DNA from: Gillisella vitis
Lineage (GTDB): Bacteria > Pseudomonadota > Alphaproteobacteria > Rhizobiales > Rhizobiaceae
Direction of reading: 5' to 3'
Length of the DNA stretch: 64,000 nt
NCBI GenBank assembly: GCA_009744235.1
Contig: WPHV01000002.1
Location: forward strand, 248,001-312,000
Positions 25,891 through 34,154 of this stretch are shown here, in pieces. The position numbers were made by a program, and so were the translations under genes. Within the stretch, counting starts at the first letter, position 1; the number at the start of each line of letters is the position of its first letter. The notes below the pieces were generated by a model. That model had not been told where the DNA came from and did not search any database. It worked only from the letters and a program-made list of their open reading frames with translations.

Positions 25891-27675
25891 ATGACTGACT
25901 TTACCACCCGGCCTGAAATTCTCGGCACCTTTGGCGTTGTTGCCTCCACCCACTGGATTGCCTCTGCCGTTGGCATGGCCATTCTGGAAAAAGGCGGTAA
26001 CGCCTTCGATGCCGCTGTGGCCACCGGCTTCGTGCTGCAAGTTGTCGAGCCGCATCTGTGTGGTCCGGGCGGTGATATGCCTGCCGTGATCTATTCGAAA
26101 AAGAAGGACAAGGTGGAGGTCATCTGCGCCCAGGGGCCTGCACCGGCGGGCGCCACCATCGAGCATTACACGGCGGAAGGGCTGGATCTCATTCCCGGCG
26201 ATGGCCTGCTGGCAACCGTTATACCCGGCGCCTTCGACGGCTGGATGCTGATGCTGCGCGATTACGGCACGATGAGCGTGCGTGACGTGCTGGAGCCAGC
26301 CATTTATTATGCCGAAAAAGGCCACCCGGTTCTGGCCAGAGTTTCGGCCACCATCAAGGGACTTGGCAGCTTCTTCGAACAGCATTGGCCAACCTCGCAC
26401 CAGACCTGGTTGCCGGGCGGCTTCGCCCCGGAGCCGAACAGCCTGTTCACCAATCCAGTTCTGGCCGAGACCTGGAAGCGGATCATTGCGGAAGCCGAGG
26501 CCAAATCCGGCCGCGAGGCGCAGATCGACGCTGCTCGTGATGCCTTCTACCGTGGTTTTGTGGCCGAACGTATTGATGCCTATGTCCAATCCACGGCGGT
26601 GATGGATGCGAGCGGTGCGTGTCACAAAGGCGTGCTGACGGCTGACGATATGGCCCATTGGTCTGCGACCATAGAGGAGCCGCAAACCTTCGATTATCAT
26701 GGCTGGACGGTGGCCAAGACCGGACCATGGGGCCAGGGGCCGGTGCTGTTGCAGGCCCTATCGCTCCTGAAAGGCTTCGATATTGCGGCCATGGCCTCGG
26801 ATGGCCCGGATTTCGTTCACACCGTCACCGAGGCCATGAAACTGGCCTATGCAGACCGGGAGATCTATTATGGCGATCCGGCGTTCGCCACGGTGCCGAT
26901 GCAGCATTTGCTGAGCGAGGCCTATGCCACTGAGCGTCGCGCCTTGATCGGCGAGACGGCGTCTTTCGATCTGGTGCCGGGCCGTGTTGCGGGCTTTGAG
27001 GATCAATATACCCGCACCATGGAGATGTTGGGTGCCACGTCGAAAACCGGGGCGGTGTTTGAGCCGACCATGGCGCATTTGAGCGAAAAGCGCGGTGATA
27101 CCGTGCATATCGATGTGATCGACCGCGACGGCAATATGGTGTCCGTCACGCCATCCGGTGGCTGGCTGCAATCCTCGCCGATTGTGCCGGGATTGGGCTT
27201 CTGCCTCAATTCCCGGGCGCAGATGTTCTGGCTCAAACCCGGCTTGCCCACCTCGTTGCAACCGGGCAAGCGCCCACGCACCACCTTGACGCCATCGATC
27301 GCGCTCTATGAAGGCCGTCCCACCCTGTCGTTTGGCACGCCGGGCGGCGACCAGCAGGATCAATGGCAGTTATCGTTCTTCCTGCGCTATGTTCACCATG
27401 GCTTCAATCTTCAGGCGGCTATCGATCAACCGCTCTTCCACACCTCGCATTTCCCCGGCTCGTTTTATCCGCGCACCCGTGAGCCGGGCAGCCTGATGGT
27501 GGAGAAGAATTTCCCCGAGGCGACGATTACTGAGTTGGCCAGACGCGGTCATGCCCTGACCGTTGCCGAACCATGGTCTATCGGCCGATTGACCGCAGCG
27601 CGACGCGATGCCGATGGACTGTTGCGAGCCGCAGCCACGCCCAGATTGATGCAGGCCTATGCTGTCGGACGATAG
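25891..27675 (+). CDS. Gamma-glutamyltransferase family protein, no signal peptide
   Basis: 594 residues, close to the usual GGT precursor length. GGNAFDAAVATGFVL near the start, the SVRDVLEPAIYYAEKGHPV region, MKLAYADREIYYGDP, and the self-processing nucleophile Thr404 in GDTVHIDVIDRDGNMVS are visible. In GGT the chain is cut before this Thr to give two subunits. Two conserved parts are altered: the usual GGGG stretch after the first helix is CGPGGD, and the NNEMDDF-type substrate segment is NSRAQMFW. Unlike periplasmic E. coli GGT, no signal peptide is seen, so it probably acts in the cytoplasm on gamma-glutamyl compounds imported by the flanking ABC genes. Donor and acceptor remain unknown. 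Confidence 0.85.
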   Translation: MTDFTTRPEILGTFGVVASTHWIASAVGMAILEKGGNAFDAAVATGFVLQVVEPHLCGPGGDMPAVIYSKKKDKVEVICAQGPAPAGATIEHYTAEGLDLIPGDGLLATVIPGAFDGWMLMLRDYGTMSVRDVLEPAIYYAEKGHPVLARVSATIKGLGSFFEQHWPTSHQTWLPGGFAPEPNSLFTNPVLAETWKRIIAEAEAKSGREAQIDAARDAFYRGFVAERIDAYVQSTAVMDASGACHKGVLTADDMAHWSATIEEPQTFDYHGWTVAKTGPWGQGPVLLQALSLLKGFDIAAMASDGPDFVHTVTEAMKLAYADREIYYGDPAFATVPMQHLLSEAYATERRALIGETASFDLVPGRVAGFEDQYTRTMEMLGATSKTGAVFEPTMAHLSEKRGDTVHIDVIDRDGNMVSVTPSGGWLQSSPIVPGLGFCLNSRAQMFWLKPGLPTSLQPGKRPRTTLTPSIALYEGRPTLSFGTPGGDQQDQWQLSFFLRYVHHGFNLQAAIDQPLFHTSHFPGSFYPRTREPGSLMVEKNFPEATITELARRGHALTVAEPWSIGRLTAARRDADGLLRAAATPRLMQAYAVGR

Positions 27676-27679
27676 AGTT

Positions 27680-27746
27680 TGCTTTGGGAAAGGTGAAATC
27701 CGTTTTCCCGAAAAGACAAACGAAATCAAGACAAACTCGAGTCTGT
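27680..27746. repeat. Degenerate copy of the intergenic palindromic repeat
   Basis: GGGAAAGGTGAAATCCGTTTTCCC followed by GAAAAGACAAACGAAA, matching the elements at 3265-3363 and 29633-29731 but without the second hairpin. It fills the 96-bp gap between the gamma-glutamyltransferase and the fused ATPase. Confidence 0.55.
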
Positions 27747-27771
27747 ACCCCGTCGACAATGAGGACCCGCC

Positions 27772-29607
27772 ATGAGCGCGCAAACACCTGCACCGATCTT
27801 GTCCGTAGAAGGGCTAAACACCGCTTTTCTGGTGGATGGACGCTGGAAAACCGTGGTCCGCAATGTGTCTTTCGATGTGATGGCGGGCGAGACGCTCGCC
27901 ATTGTCGGCGAGAGCGGTTCGGGCAAGAGCGTGACGTCGCTATCGATCATGCGGTTGCTGGCTGACCAGACCAGCCGGACGACCGGCAAGATCATGCTGG
28001 AGGGCCGCGATCTGATGGCTCTATCCCCAAAGGCCATGCGCAACGTGCGCGGCAGGGATATGGCGATGATTTTTCAGGAGCCGATGACCAGCCTCAATCC
28101 GATTTTCACCATCGGCCGGCAGATTTCCGAGGCCTTGATTGCCCATGGCGGTCTGTCCAAAGGCGAGGCGCGGGCGCAGACCATCCACCTGCTGGACAAG
28201 GTTCGCATTCCCAATGCCGGGGCGCGGTTTGATGATTATCCGCATCAATTCTCGGGCGGAATGCGCCAGCGGGTGATGATTGCCATGGCGCTGGCGCTGA
28301 AGCCGAAAATCCTGATCGCCGACGAGCCGACCACGGCCCTTGACGTGACGATCCAGGGCCAGATCCTTGATCTCATCAAGCAATTGCAGGCGGAAGAGGG
28401 CATGTCCGTGCTGTTCATCACCCATGACATGGGCGTTGTGGCCGAAATTGCCGACCGCACCATGGTGATGTTTCGCGGCGATGTGGTGGAAACCGGCACG
28501 ACGGGCGATGTGTTTCACAAGGGCCGCCATCCCTATACCCGCGCTTTGCTCTCTGCGGTTCCGCGCCTGGGGGAAATGGGCGATGCCGCCTGGCCACGGC
28601 GCTTTCCGGTCGTGGATATGGCGACCGGCGAACGGGTGGAGCCTACGGTTGTCGCCGATACTGTCGAGCGGGGCCTGACGCCGGTTCTCCAGGTGCGCGA
28701 TCTGGTCACCCGGTTCGATATCAAGGGTGGTCTGTTTGGCAGAAAAACCGGCGTGATCCATGCTGTGGAGGATGTCTCCTTCGATCTTTTCCAGGGCGAA
28801 ACATTAGCGCTGGTGGGAGAATCCGGCTGCGGAAAATCGACCACCGGACGCTCCGTCATGCGACTGATCGATCCGCTCAGCGGCTCGGTCCAGCTGGATG
28901 GCTATGATGTCCTCTCCCTGCGGGGTCCCGATATCAACCGGATGCGCCGCTCCATCCAGATGATTTTTCAAGACCCGTTCGCCAGCCTCAATCCACGCAT
29001 GACCGTGGGTGCTTCGGTGGCCGAGCCGATCACCACTCACCGACTGGCCACGCATCGGCAGGCGCGGGAAAAAGCCGCCGACCTGATGGAGCGGGTGGGC
29101 CTCAGCGCCGATATGGCCAACCGCTATCCGCATGAGTTTTCCGGCGGCCAGCGCCAACGCATTGCCATTGCCCGGGCGCTGGCGTTGGACCCGAAAGTCA
29201 TCGTCGCCGATGAAAGCGTGTCGGCCCTCGACGTGTCCATCAAGGCGCAGGTCTGCAATCTGCTGATGGATCTGCAAGCCAGCCTGAAAATCGCTTTTCT
29301 GTTCATTTCCCACGACATGGCGGTGGTAGAACGGGTTAGCCACCGGGTCGCGGTGATGTATCTGGGCGAAATTGTCGAAATCGGCCCGAGAACTGCTGTG
29401 TTCTCCAATCCGCAACATGCCTATACCCGAAAACTGATGAAAGCCGTGCCGGTACCGGATCCTTCCCGCCGAAATATCCGGCGCGATCTGGACAGCGAAG
29501 AGCTGAAAAGCCCGGTGCGCCCGCTCGGATACCAGCCGCCCAAACGACGCTATGAACAGGTGTCTCCGGGCCACATGGTCATGCGGGATGACACGAGGGT
29601 AGGATAG
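27772..29607 (+). CDS. Fused double ABC ATPase of a peptide/glutathione importer (GsiA-like)
   Basis: 611 residues carrying two complete nucleotide-binding modules. Module 1 has Walker A GESGSGKS (about 47-54), signature FSGGMRQR, Walker [13 protein letters not shown]. Module 2 starts near residue 305 and has [32 protein letters not shown] and [12 protein letters not shown]. Note Ser in place of Pro after DE in the second Walker B. Fusion of the DppD- and DppF-like subunits is the arrangement of GsiA, the E. coli glutathione importer ATPase. GAGGA precedes the ATG at 27772. It completes the importer with the binding protein and two permeases upstream, and the gamma-glutamyltransferase lies between. 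Confidence 0.9.
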   Translation: MSAQTPAPILSVEGLNTAFLVDGRWKTVVRNVSFDVMAGETLAIVGESGSGKSVTSLSIMRLLADQTSRTTGKIMLEGRDLMALSPKAMRNVRGRDMAMIFQEPMTSLNPIFTIGRQISEALIAHGGLSKGEARAQTIHLLDKVRIPNAGARFDDYPHQFSGGMRQRVMIAMALALKPKILIADEPTTALDVTIQGQILDLIKQLQAEEGMSVLFITHDMGVVAEIADRTMVMFRGDVVETGTTGDVFHKGRHPYTRALLSAVPRLGEMGDAAWPRRFPVVDMATGERVEPTVVADTVERGLTPVLQVRDLVTRFDIKGGLFGRKTGVIHAVEDVSFDLFQGETLALVGESGCGKSTTGRSVMRLIDPLSGSVQLDGYDVLSLRGPDINRMRRSIQMIFQDPFASLNPRMTVGASVAEPITTHRLATHRQAREKAADLMERVGLSADMANRYPHEFSGGQRQRIAIARALALDPKVIVADESVSALDVSIKAQVCNLLMDLQASLKIAFLFISHDMAVVERVSHRVAVMYLGEIVEIGPRTAVFSNPQHAYTRKLMKAVPVPDPSRRNIRRDLDSEELKSPVRPLGYQPPKRRYEQVSPGHMVMRDDTRVG

Positions 29608-29632
29608 GATTTCGGACAAATCCGCTGCACTA

Positions 29633-29731
29633 GTTTGTCAGGGAAAAGTGGAAACCGGTTTTCCCGAAAAGACAAACGAAAACAAAAGAATCTAGAGTCA
29701 GTCTGGTTCAGACTGACCCTGACTGACTCTA
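29633..29731. repeat. Rhizobial-type intergenic palindromic repeat, copy 2
   Basis: Same two-part design as 3265-3363. GGGAAAA/TTTTCCC palindrome at 29641-29665 and a hairpin with perfect arms AGAGTCAGTC (29694-29703) and GACTGACTCT (29721-29730). It sits just past the stop of the minus-strand ATP-grasp gene and the + strand GsiA-like gene, so it may end both transcripts. Confidence 0.7.
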
Positions 29732-29734
29732 ACT

Positions 29735-30889
29735 TCAGACAATCACATGCGGCACAAAGCGCGAGAGATTGGCGGTAATGCGGGAGCGGTCCTCGCGGAT
29801 GCCAAGGGCGCAGGCACGATCACCGACAATCCAGCTACCAAGCACTGCAAAGCCCGCCTCACTCTTAAACAGCGGCGCATAGGCTTGCACGATAAATCCT
29901 TCCTCGCCGTAACCACCTGGGGAGACGAGAGATTCCGTGCCGCCTTGGAAAAGCGTGACGTTTTCGCCTTCTCGCGACAGAAGCGGTTTTCGCACGTAGT
30001 CGCCAAGGCTTGAGGCGGCGGGATCGTCGGCAAAAAAGCTTGGCAATAGATTGGGGTGGTTGGGGTGGCGCTGCCAGAGTAGCGGCAGCAGCCCCTTGTT
30101 GGACAAGATTGATTTCCAGGCGGGTTCGACAAACACATCGCCGGACCGTGCCAATTGGCGCGAAAACGGCTCGCGCAGCATGAATTCCCAGGGGTAGAGC
30201 TTGAAACACTGGTCGATCACCCGGTCTTGCAGATCCGTAAAGCGCCCTTCTGCATCAATGCCGATATCGCCGATATCGAGAAGTTCGACGCGGTGCCCGG
30301 CCTGGAGGGCGCAATCCATCAGGTAAACCGTGGTGCCGCGATCTTCCTCATTCTCGGTCATCGCCGTGAAATGGAACATCGACTGTTTTGGAAACTGCTC
30401 GAATGCCTCCACAAGGCTTTCCTGCAATAGATTATACTGGTCGGCATCGGCGGGCAGCGCGCCAAGCGCCTGCTGGTCGGTGAGCCAATTGAACTGGAAA
30501 TAGGCGGTCTCGAAAACGGATGTCGGCGTGTCGGCGTTATATTCCAGCAGCTTGGCAGGGCCTTCGCCATCATAGGCGAGATCGAAACGCCCATAGAGAT
30601 GCCGGTCCTGGCGTTGCCAGGATCTGCGGACCACGTCGCGAAGATCGTCTGGAATGGCCAACCGGTCGAGTGCCTCCTCACTGCCGACGATATCGCCGAT
30701 CAGGTCCATGCACATATCGTGCAATTCCTGACTGGGTGCCTCTATCCGGGTCTCGATTTCTTCCAGGGAGAACACATAGGCGGCATCGTCCACCCAATAG
30801 GGCTCGCCATACATTTCATGAAAACCAAAGCCAACGGTGCGCGCCGTGTCGCGCCAATCTGGACGTTCCGCAACAGTGATGCGCTTCAT
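29735..30889 (-). CDS. Glutathionylspermidine synthase-family ATP-grasp ligase (YgiC/YjfC-like)
   Basis: 384 residues, the length of the stand-alone synthetase-only proteins YgiC/YjfC; the amidase domain of bifunctional Gsp is absent. ATP-grasp and substrate segments visible include GRFDLAYDGEGPAKLLEYNADTPTS, the short YPWEFMLREPF motif, FVEPAWKSILSNKGLLPLLW, RKPLLSREGENVTL and a late FIVQAYAPLF. Such domains join a carboxylate to an amine with ATP. Whether the product is really glutathionylspermidine is not known for this subgroup. It is one base-pair spacing from the YgiB-like lipoprotein gene upstream, and is the last gene of a minus-strand operon (DUF2491, DUF350, YgiB, this). The + strand neighbours are glutathione-type importer genes. 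Confidence 0.86.
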   Translation of the reverse strand: MKRITVAERPDWRDTARTVGFGFHEMYGEPYWVDDAAYVFSLEEIETRIEAPSQELHDMCMDLIGDIVGSEEALDRLAIPDDLRDVVRRSWQRQDRHLYGRFDLAYDGEGPAKLLEYNADTPTSVFETAYFQFNWLTDQQALGALPADADQYNLLQESLVEAFEQFPKQSMFHFTAMTENEEDRGTTVYLMDCALQAGHRVELLDIGDIGIDAEGRFTDLQDRVIDQCFKLYPWEFMLREPFSRQLARSGDVFVEPAWKSILSNKGLLPLLWQRHPNHPNLLPSFFADDPAASSLGDYVRKPLLSREGENVTLFQGGTESLVSPGGYGEEGFIVQAYAPLFKSEAGFAVLGSWIVGDRACALGIREDRSRITANLSRFVPHVIV

Positions 30890-30890
30890 G

Positions 30891-31484
30891 TCAGCCGCCG
30901 AAACTGAAGGAGGAGCGTCCCCCGAAGCCCTGGCGGCTTACCGTGCGGGTATTGACATTGGCGGGCTTGGAGGTCGATGGAGCAAGGATCGTGTCGCGGC
31001 CTTTGTTTATGGTCACGGTCTGGCCGCTGCGGTTGCGATAGATCGGCGTGCCTCCGCCATAGCTGCCTGCGCCATAGCTGCGGCCCTGCGTTTCTTCCCG
31101 CCTATATCGATTATAGTCACCAATATTGTTGATGGTCGAAGACAGTAGATAACCGGCCATGAAGGGCATGAAAAAGCTACCACTACCGCTGGTGCCATCG
31201 GTATTGGATGCTGTCTGCTGCACGCATTGTTTTGCGCCATATTCAGCTTCGCAGGCGGCCATGCCATCAAAGCGCGGTGCGTTGGCCATATGGGCTTTGA
31301 CGGCATCCTGGTAGGCTGTCTGACATACTTCCCGATCCATCCCTTGAGAGATGCATTGATCGACGGAGGTGAATGTGCGCTCAGTGGGCGCATCCTCGCC
31401 GCAGCCCGATAGCAGCAGGCTGGAGGCGGCGATGGTGCCAAGGGCAAGGATCGGGGGCCTTCGCCCGCTTAAACGTCTGCGCAT
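30891..31484 (-). CDS. YgiB-like lipoprotein (DUF1190)
   Basis: 197 residues with a lipobox LLSGC (Cys28), so a predicted lipoprotein. It has the DUF1190 features: CISQGMDREVCQTAYQDAV, FDGMAACEAEYGAKQC, a Gly/Ser-rich middle with FFMPFMAGYLLSS, and a C-terminal VSRQGFGGRSSFSFGG. Four cysteines outside the lipobox may pair. YgiB and the YgiC-type ATP-grasp enzyme co-occur as neighbours in enterobacteria, and the same order is kept here with a one-base gap. Its function is unknown. The exposed glycine-rich tail could be a substrate of the adjacent ligase, but that is speculation. Confidence 0.82.
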   Translation of the reverse strand: MRRRLSGRRPPILALGTIAASSLLLSGCGEDAPTERTFTSVDQCISQGMDREVCQTAYQDAVKAHMANAPRFDGMAACEAEYGAKQCVQQTASNTDGTSGSGSFFMPFMAGYLLSSTINNIGDYNRYRREETQGRSYGAGSYGGGTPIYRNRSGQTVTINKGRDTILAPSTSKPANVNTRTVSRQGFGGRSSFSFGG

Positions 31485-31494
31485 TCTGGCCTCC

Positions 31495-31896
31495 TCAATA
31501 GGTCATGCAGGCAGCATTGAGAATGCCGATGATCAGCGCGATGCCGCCGCCCCAAAGGCCTGCGGCAATATCACCGGCGGTGATTTTCTCATGCAGATCC
31601 TTCATGGTGAAATTGGCGATGTAAAAGGCGAAAATCTGCACGAGAATGCCGACGAATGCCCAGAGAATATAATCGATAATGCTGACGGAATTGGCCGCCG
31701 CCGAGGCAAGCGGCAGGCTGAACCCCATGAGCGCACCGAGAAATGCTGTGACCGCCGCCAGATTGCCCGCCCGGATCAATTCAACTTCCTTATGGGGTGT
31801 CAGGCGCGTGTAAATTGCTGCAAAAACACCATAAGCCGCGATGCCAATGAAAAAATAGCCCAGAAAGGCCGGAAGTCCCGCCATGTAGTTCAGCAT
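31495..31896 (-). CDS. DUF350 small membrane protein (YjfL-like)
   Basis: 133 residues, almost all in four hydrophobic stretches: YMAGLPAFLGYFFIGIAAYGVF, the LAAVTAFLGALMGFSLPLA region, IIDYILWAFVGILVQIFAFYI and IAAGLWGGGIALIIGILNAA. This is the DUF350 pattern. In E. coli the yjfL gene sits with yjfI (DUF2170), yjfJ (PspA-like), yjfK (DUF2491) and a YgiC-like yjfC; all these families occur around it here. It is an inner-membrane protein of unknown role, ten bases from the YgiB-like gene. Confidence 0.82.
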   Translation of the reverse strand: MLNYMAGLPAFLGYFFIGIAAYGVFAAIYTRLTPHKEVELIRAGNLAAVTAFLGALMGFSLPLASAAANSVSIIDYILWAFVGILVQIFAFYIANFTMKDLHEKITAGDIAAGLWGGGIALIIGILNAACMTY

Positions 31897-31923
31897 TCAT
31901 ATGCCCCTTGGTAAAGATTTTGG

Positions 31924-32583
31924 TCAGACGCGACGGACATCGGCGGCACCGATACCATAGCCAATCAGAAATTCGACAGAGCGGCCCGCCTGTGCCTGGG
32001 TGGGGTCGAGATCCCGTTCCACATTGATCAACAGCATTTCCTGCGTGGACCCAAGGGGCCGGTAATATAGCATGCAGGATTGATGGATCGAGCGACTGGT
32101 CTCGCCATCCTCTACCTCTTCAACGAATTGAACGGTCTCAGCCCGCTCCGGACCTTCCCCCCAGAAGCGATTGAACAGAATACCGTCAGCATCGTAAGAG
32201 GGTGCGCCAATCATGCCTGATGGCCCTGTCCAGCGGTTCCATTCGCTCTGGCTGACCGGCACGACGCTATCCCAGGGCCGGTAGAAGCTGATATCCTCTA
32301 TGCCATCGCCCGGCTTGCCGGATGGGGACATGACCTGGATCATATGGTGATTTTCATCGTAATAGCGCGACAGGACCGATGCTGCATCGAGCCGGACTTC
32401 CCCATAAGCGGCAATGATGAAAGCGCCGCTTTGAGGCAGCGGCATGGCTGGTTGAGCCCCCAGCGCATCGGCTTCCAGTGAGAGGAAATCAAGATCGAGC
32501 GCACCACCGATCACGGCACCGAGGGGGCCGAGTTCCTTTTGCATCGGCTTTTCGGTCTTGCGTCCGCTGAACCAACCCAACAT
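31924..32583 (-). CDS. DUF2491 protein (YjfK-like)
   Basis: 219 residues from the ATG at 32583, which has AGGAG eight bases upstream; an upstream in-frame ATG at 32649 lacks such support. The N-terminal MLGWFSGRK tail is followed by a mostly beta protein with GAFIIAAYGEVRLDAASVLSRYYDENHH, FYRPWDSVVPVS, and DADGILFNRFWGE. This matches the DUF2491 family as I know it from YjfK. No signal peptide or membrane segment is visible, so it is likely cytoplasmic or membrane-associated. It is the first gene of the minus-strand arm and divergent from the DUF2170-PspA arm. Confidence 0.78.
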   Translation of the reverse strand: MLGWFSGRKTEKPMQKELGPLGAVIGGALDLDFLSLEADALGAQPAMPLPQSGAFIIAAYGEVRLDAASVLSRYYDENHHMIQVMSPSGKPGDGIEDISFYRPWDSVVPVSQSEWNRWTGPSGMIGAPSYDADGILFNRFWGEGPERAETVQFVEEVEDGETSRSIHQSCMLYYRPLGSTQEMLLINVERDLDPTQAQAGRSVEFLIGYGIGAADVRRV

Positions 32584-32874
32584 CAAGCATCTCCTATAAG
32601 GCGCAATCGATAGCTGCGGTGAATATGGCATCAAGATTGAAAAGAGCAACCTTGACCATCATTCTATCGTCGTGGAAAACCGGCAGGATTGAGCGGCAAG
32701 ATGGAGACCGCCCCTTGAAAACAAGGAGAGGGAAAGACCAGCAAGGGCACAGACGTCATCACTTAGCCCCTGTCTTTACGGCGTTTTCCACGCAAACTAT
32801 TTAGCATAAAAGGCTTTTAACTGCCTGCCGGAATACCCAGATAATGCTCAGAATTTCAACCGATGGAGGAATGT
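32584..32874. promoter_or_regulatory. Divergent intergenic region of the PspA/ATP-grasp cluster
   Basis: About 290 bp between the DUF2491 gene (-) and the DUF2170 gene (+). It must hold both promoters. No protein gene is seen, and I found no convincing sigma-70 or sigma-54 element or palindrome, so the control signal is unidentified. Confidence 0.5.
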
Positions 32875-33309
32875 TTGGAACCCTGGACTTTGACGAGCTT
32901 GACCCGTCTGTTTGCAGCCGATCCCGAGGCGCTGGGCGATGTCGATGTGACCGTTCCCCAGAGCGGCGACGTGATCTGCGTAACGCTAAAGGAAAAGGGA
33001 GACATGGATGTCTTCGTCGCCGTGAGCGGCGAACGTGATATTTTCGCCAGCATCGTTTTGGTGCCATGCGATGACGTGCCGAACCGCGCAGATTTCGAGC
33101 GCATGGTTCTGAAGACCCATAAATTCGTGCCGCTGTCCAGCTTCGGTATTACCATTATTGATGGTGAAGAATGGTATGAGCTGTTCGGTTCACTTTCCAC
33201 GCGCTCGCGGGCCGAAACGGTGGTCGAGGAAGTGGCCATTCTGGCGGCCAATGCGGTGGATGCGGCGGTGATGATCGACGAATGGAAGAACGGGGAGATG
33301 GCGGCATGA
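32875..33309 (+). CDS. DUF2170 protein (YjfI-like)
   Basis: 144 residues if started at the TTG at 32875. GGAGGA lies at 32865-32870, directly upstream of it and inside the reading frame of the alternative ATG at 32863, so the TTG is the better start. The sequence matches the DUF2170 pattern: WTLTSLTRLFAADPEAL, a beta-rich core GDVICVTLKEKGDMDVFVAVSG, and THKFVPLSSFGITIIDGEEWYELFG. A small soluble protein of unknown function that is consistently next to a PspA-like gene; its end overlaps that gene's start by four bases. Confidence 0.8.
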   Translation: MEPWTLTSLTRLFAADPEALGDVDVTVPQSGDVICVTLKEKGDMDVFVAVSGERDIFASIVLVPCDDVPNRADFERMVLKTHKFVPLSSFGITIIDGEEWYELFGSLSTRSRAETVVEEVAILAANAVDAAVMIDEWKNGEMAA

Positions 33310-34043
33310 GCACCTGGGCAAAGATTTTCACCGCCATTCGCGGCGGCGTCAACGAGGTGGCAGAGGCTGCTGCCGATAGTCAGTCCATGCGTATTCTGGA
33401 TCAGGAACTTCGGGACGCCGAGCAGTCCTTGCGCCGGGCGCGTTCGGATTTGGCCGGGATCATGGCATCCAACAAAAGCGTCATGCGCAGGCTGGAAGAA
33501 GCCCGCGCCAAGGAGCTGAAGGATAGCGACAGCGCGCGCGCCGCCGTTAATGCTGGCCGTATGGACCTTGCCCAAGGCCTGGCGCAGCGCATCGCCACTA
33601 TCCGCGGCGAAATTCAGCGCGATGAAGAGGAACTGAACCGTCTGCTGCCGCGCCAGCAACAGATGCTGCGCACCATTCAGGACACCGAGGCGCGCATTAC
33701 CCAGATGAAGCGCGAAGTGGAAAATGTGAAGGCAAATGAATCGCTGCTGCGGGCGCAGTCGGCCATTTCGCATAGCCAGTCTGGTATTAACACCCGCCTC
33801 GGCAGTGCGGTGGAAAGCCTTGAGCGGATCAAGAAACGCCAGGAAATCACCGCAGGCCGTATCGAGGCCGGTGCGGAATTGGCGGCGCTGGAAAATGGCA
33901 GTGATCTTGATCGTCAGCTGCGGGAAGCAGGCATCGGTGGCTCCAGCCAATCGGCCGACGATGTGCTGAAGCAGTTGATGGCCCCCAGCGGTTCCGGCGC
34001 CCAGGTTCTGCTGCCTGCGCCTGCCGAGAAGATTGAACGCTAA
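33306..34043 (+). CDS. PspA/IM30 family protein (YjfJ-like)
   Basis: 245 residues, nearly all helical coiled coil, as in PspA/IM30/Vipp1: KIFTAIRGGVNEVAEAAADSQSMRILDQELRDAEQSL, long heptad stretches through residues 40-190, and a short C-terminal tail beyond. Proteins of this family are ESCRT-III-like membrane-remodelling or envelope-stress factors acting on the inner membrane. The N-terminal amphipathic helix is replaced by MSTWAKIFTAIRGGVNE, which can still form one. The ATG overlaps the DUF2170 stop (ATGA). The cluster lacks pspB, pspC and pspF, so it is not the classical phage-shock operon. Confidence 0.87.
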   Translation: MSTWAKIFTAIRGGVNEVAEAAADSQSMRILDQELRDAEQSLRRARSDLAGIMASNKSVMRRLEEARAKELKDSDSARAAVNAGRMDLAQGLAQRIATIRGEIQRDEEELNRLLPRQQQMLRTIQDTEARITQMKREVENVKANESLLRAQSAISHSQSGINTRLGSAVESLERIKKRQEITAGRIEAGAELAALENGSDLDRQLREAGIGGSSQSADDVLKQLMAPSGSGAQVLLPAPAEKIER

Positions 34044-34100
34044 TAGAAGGGACGCCCGGTTTTCCGGACACGCGAACCTGAGCCGACATAGTCCAAAACA

Positions 34101-34134
34101 AATCGGGTGGAACGCTGATGCATTCCACCCGATT
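34101..34134. terminator. Bidirectional terminator between PspA-like gene and matC
   Basis: Perfect 12-bp stem AATCGGGTGGAA (34101-34112) and TTCCACCCGATT (34123-34134) with a 10-nt loop, located between convergent genes. Confidence 0.65.
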
Positions 34135-34154
34135 CTGGCCACCCGGTTTTCGTA

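Noticed and set aside
33306..34043. Classical phage-shock (psp) operon
   Set aside because: Only the PspA-family protein is present; pspB, pspC and the sigma-54 activator pspF are absent and no sigma-54 promoter was seen.
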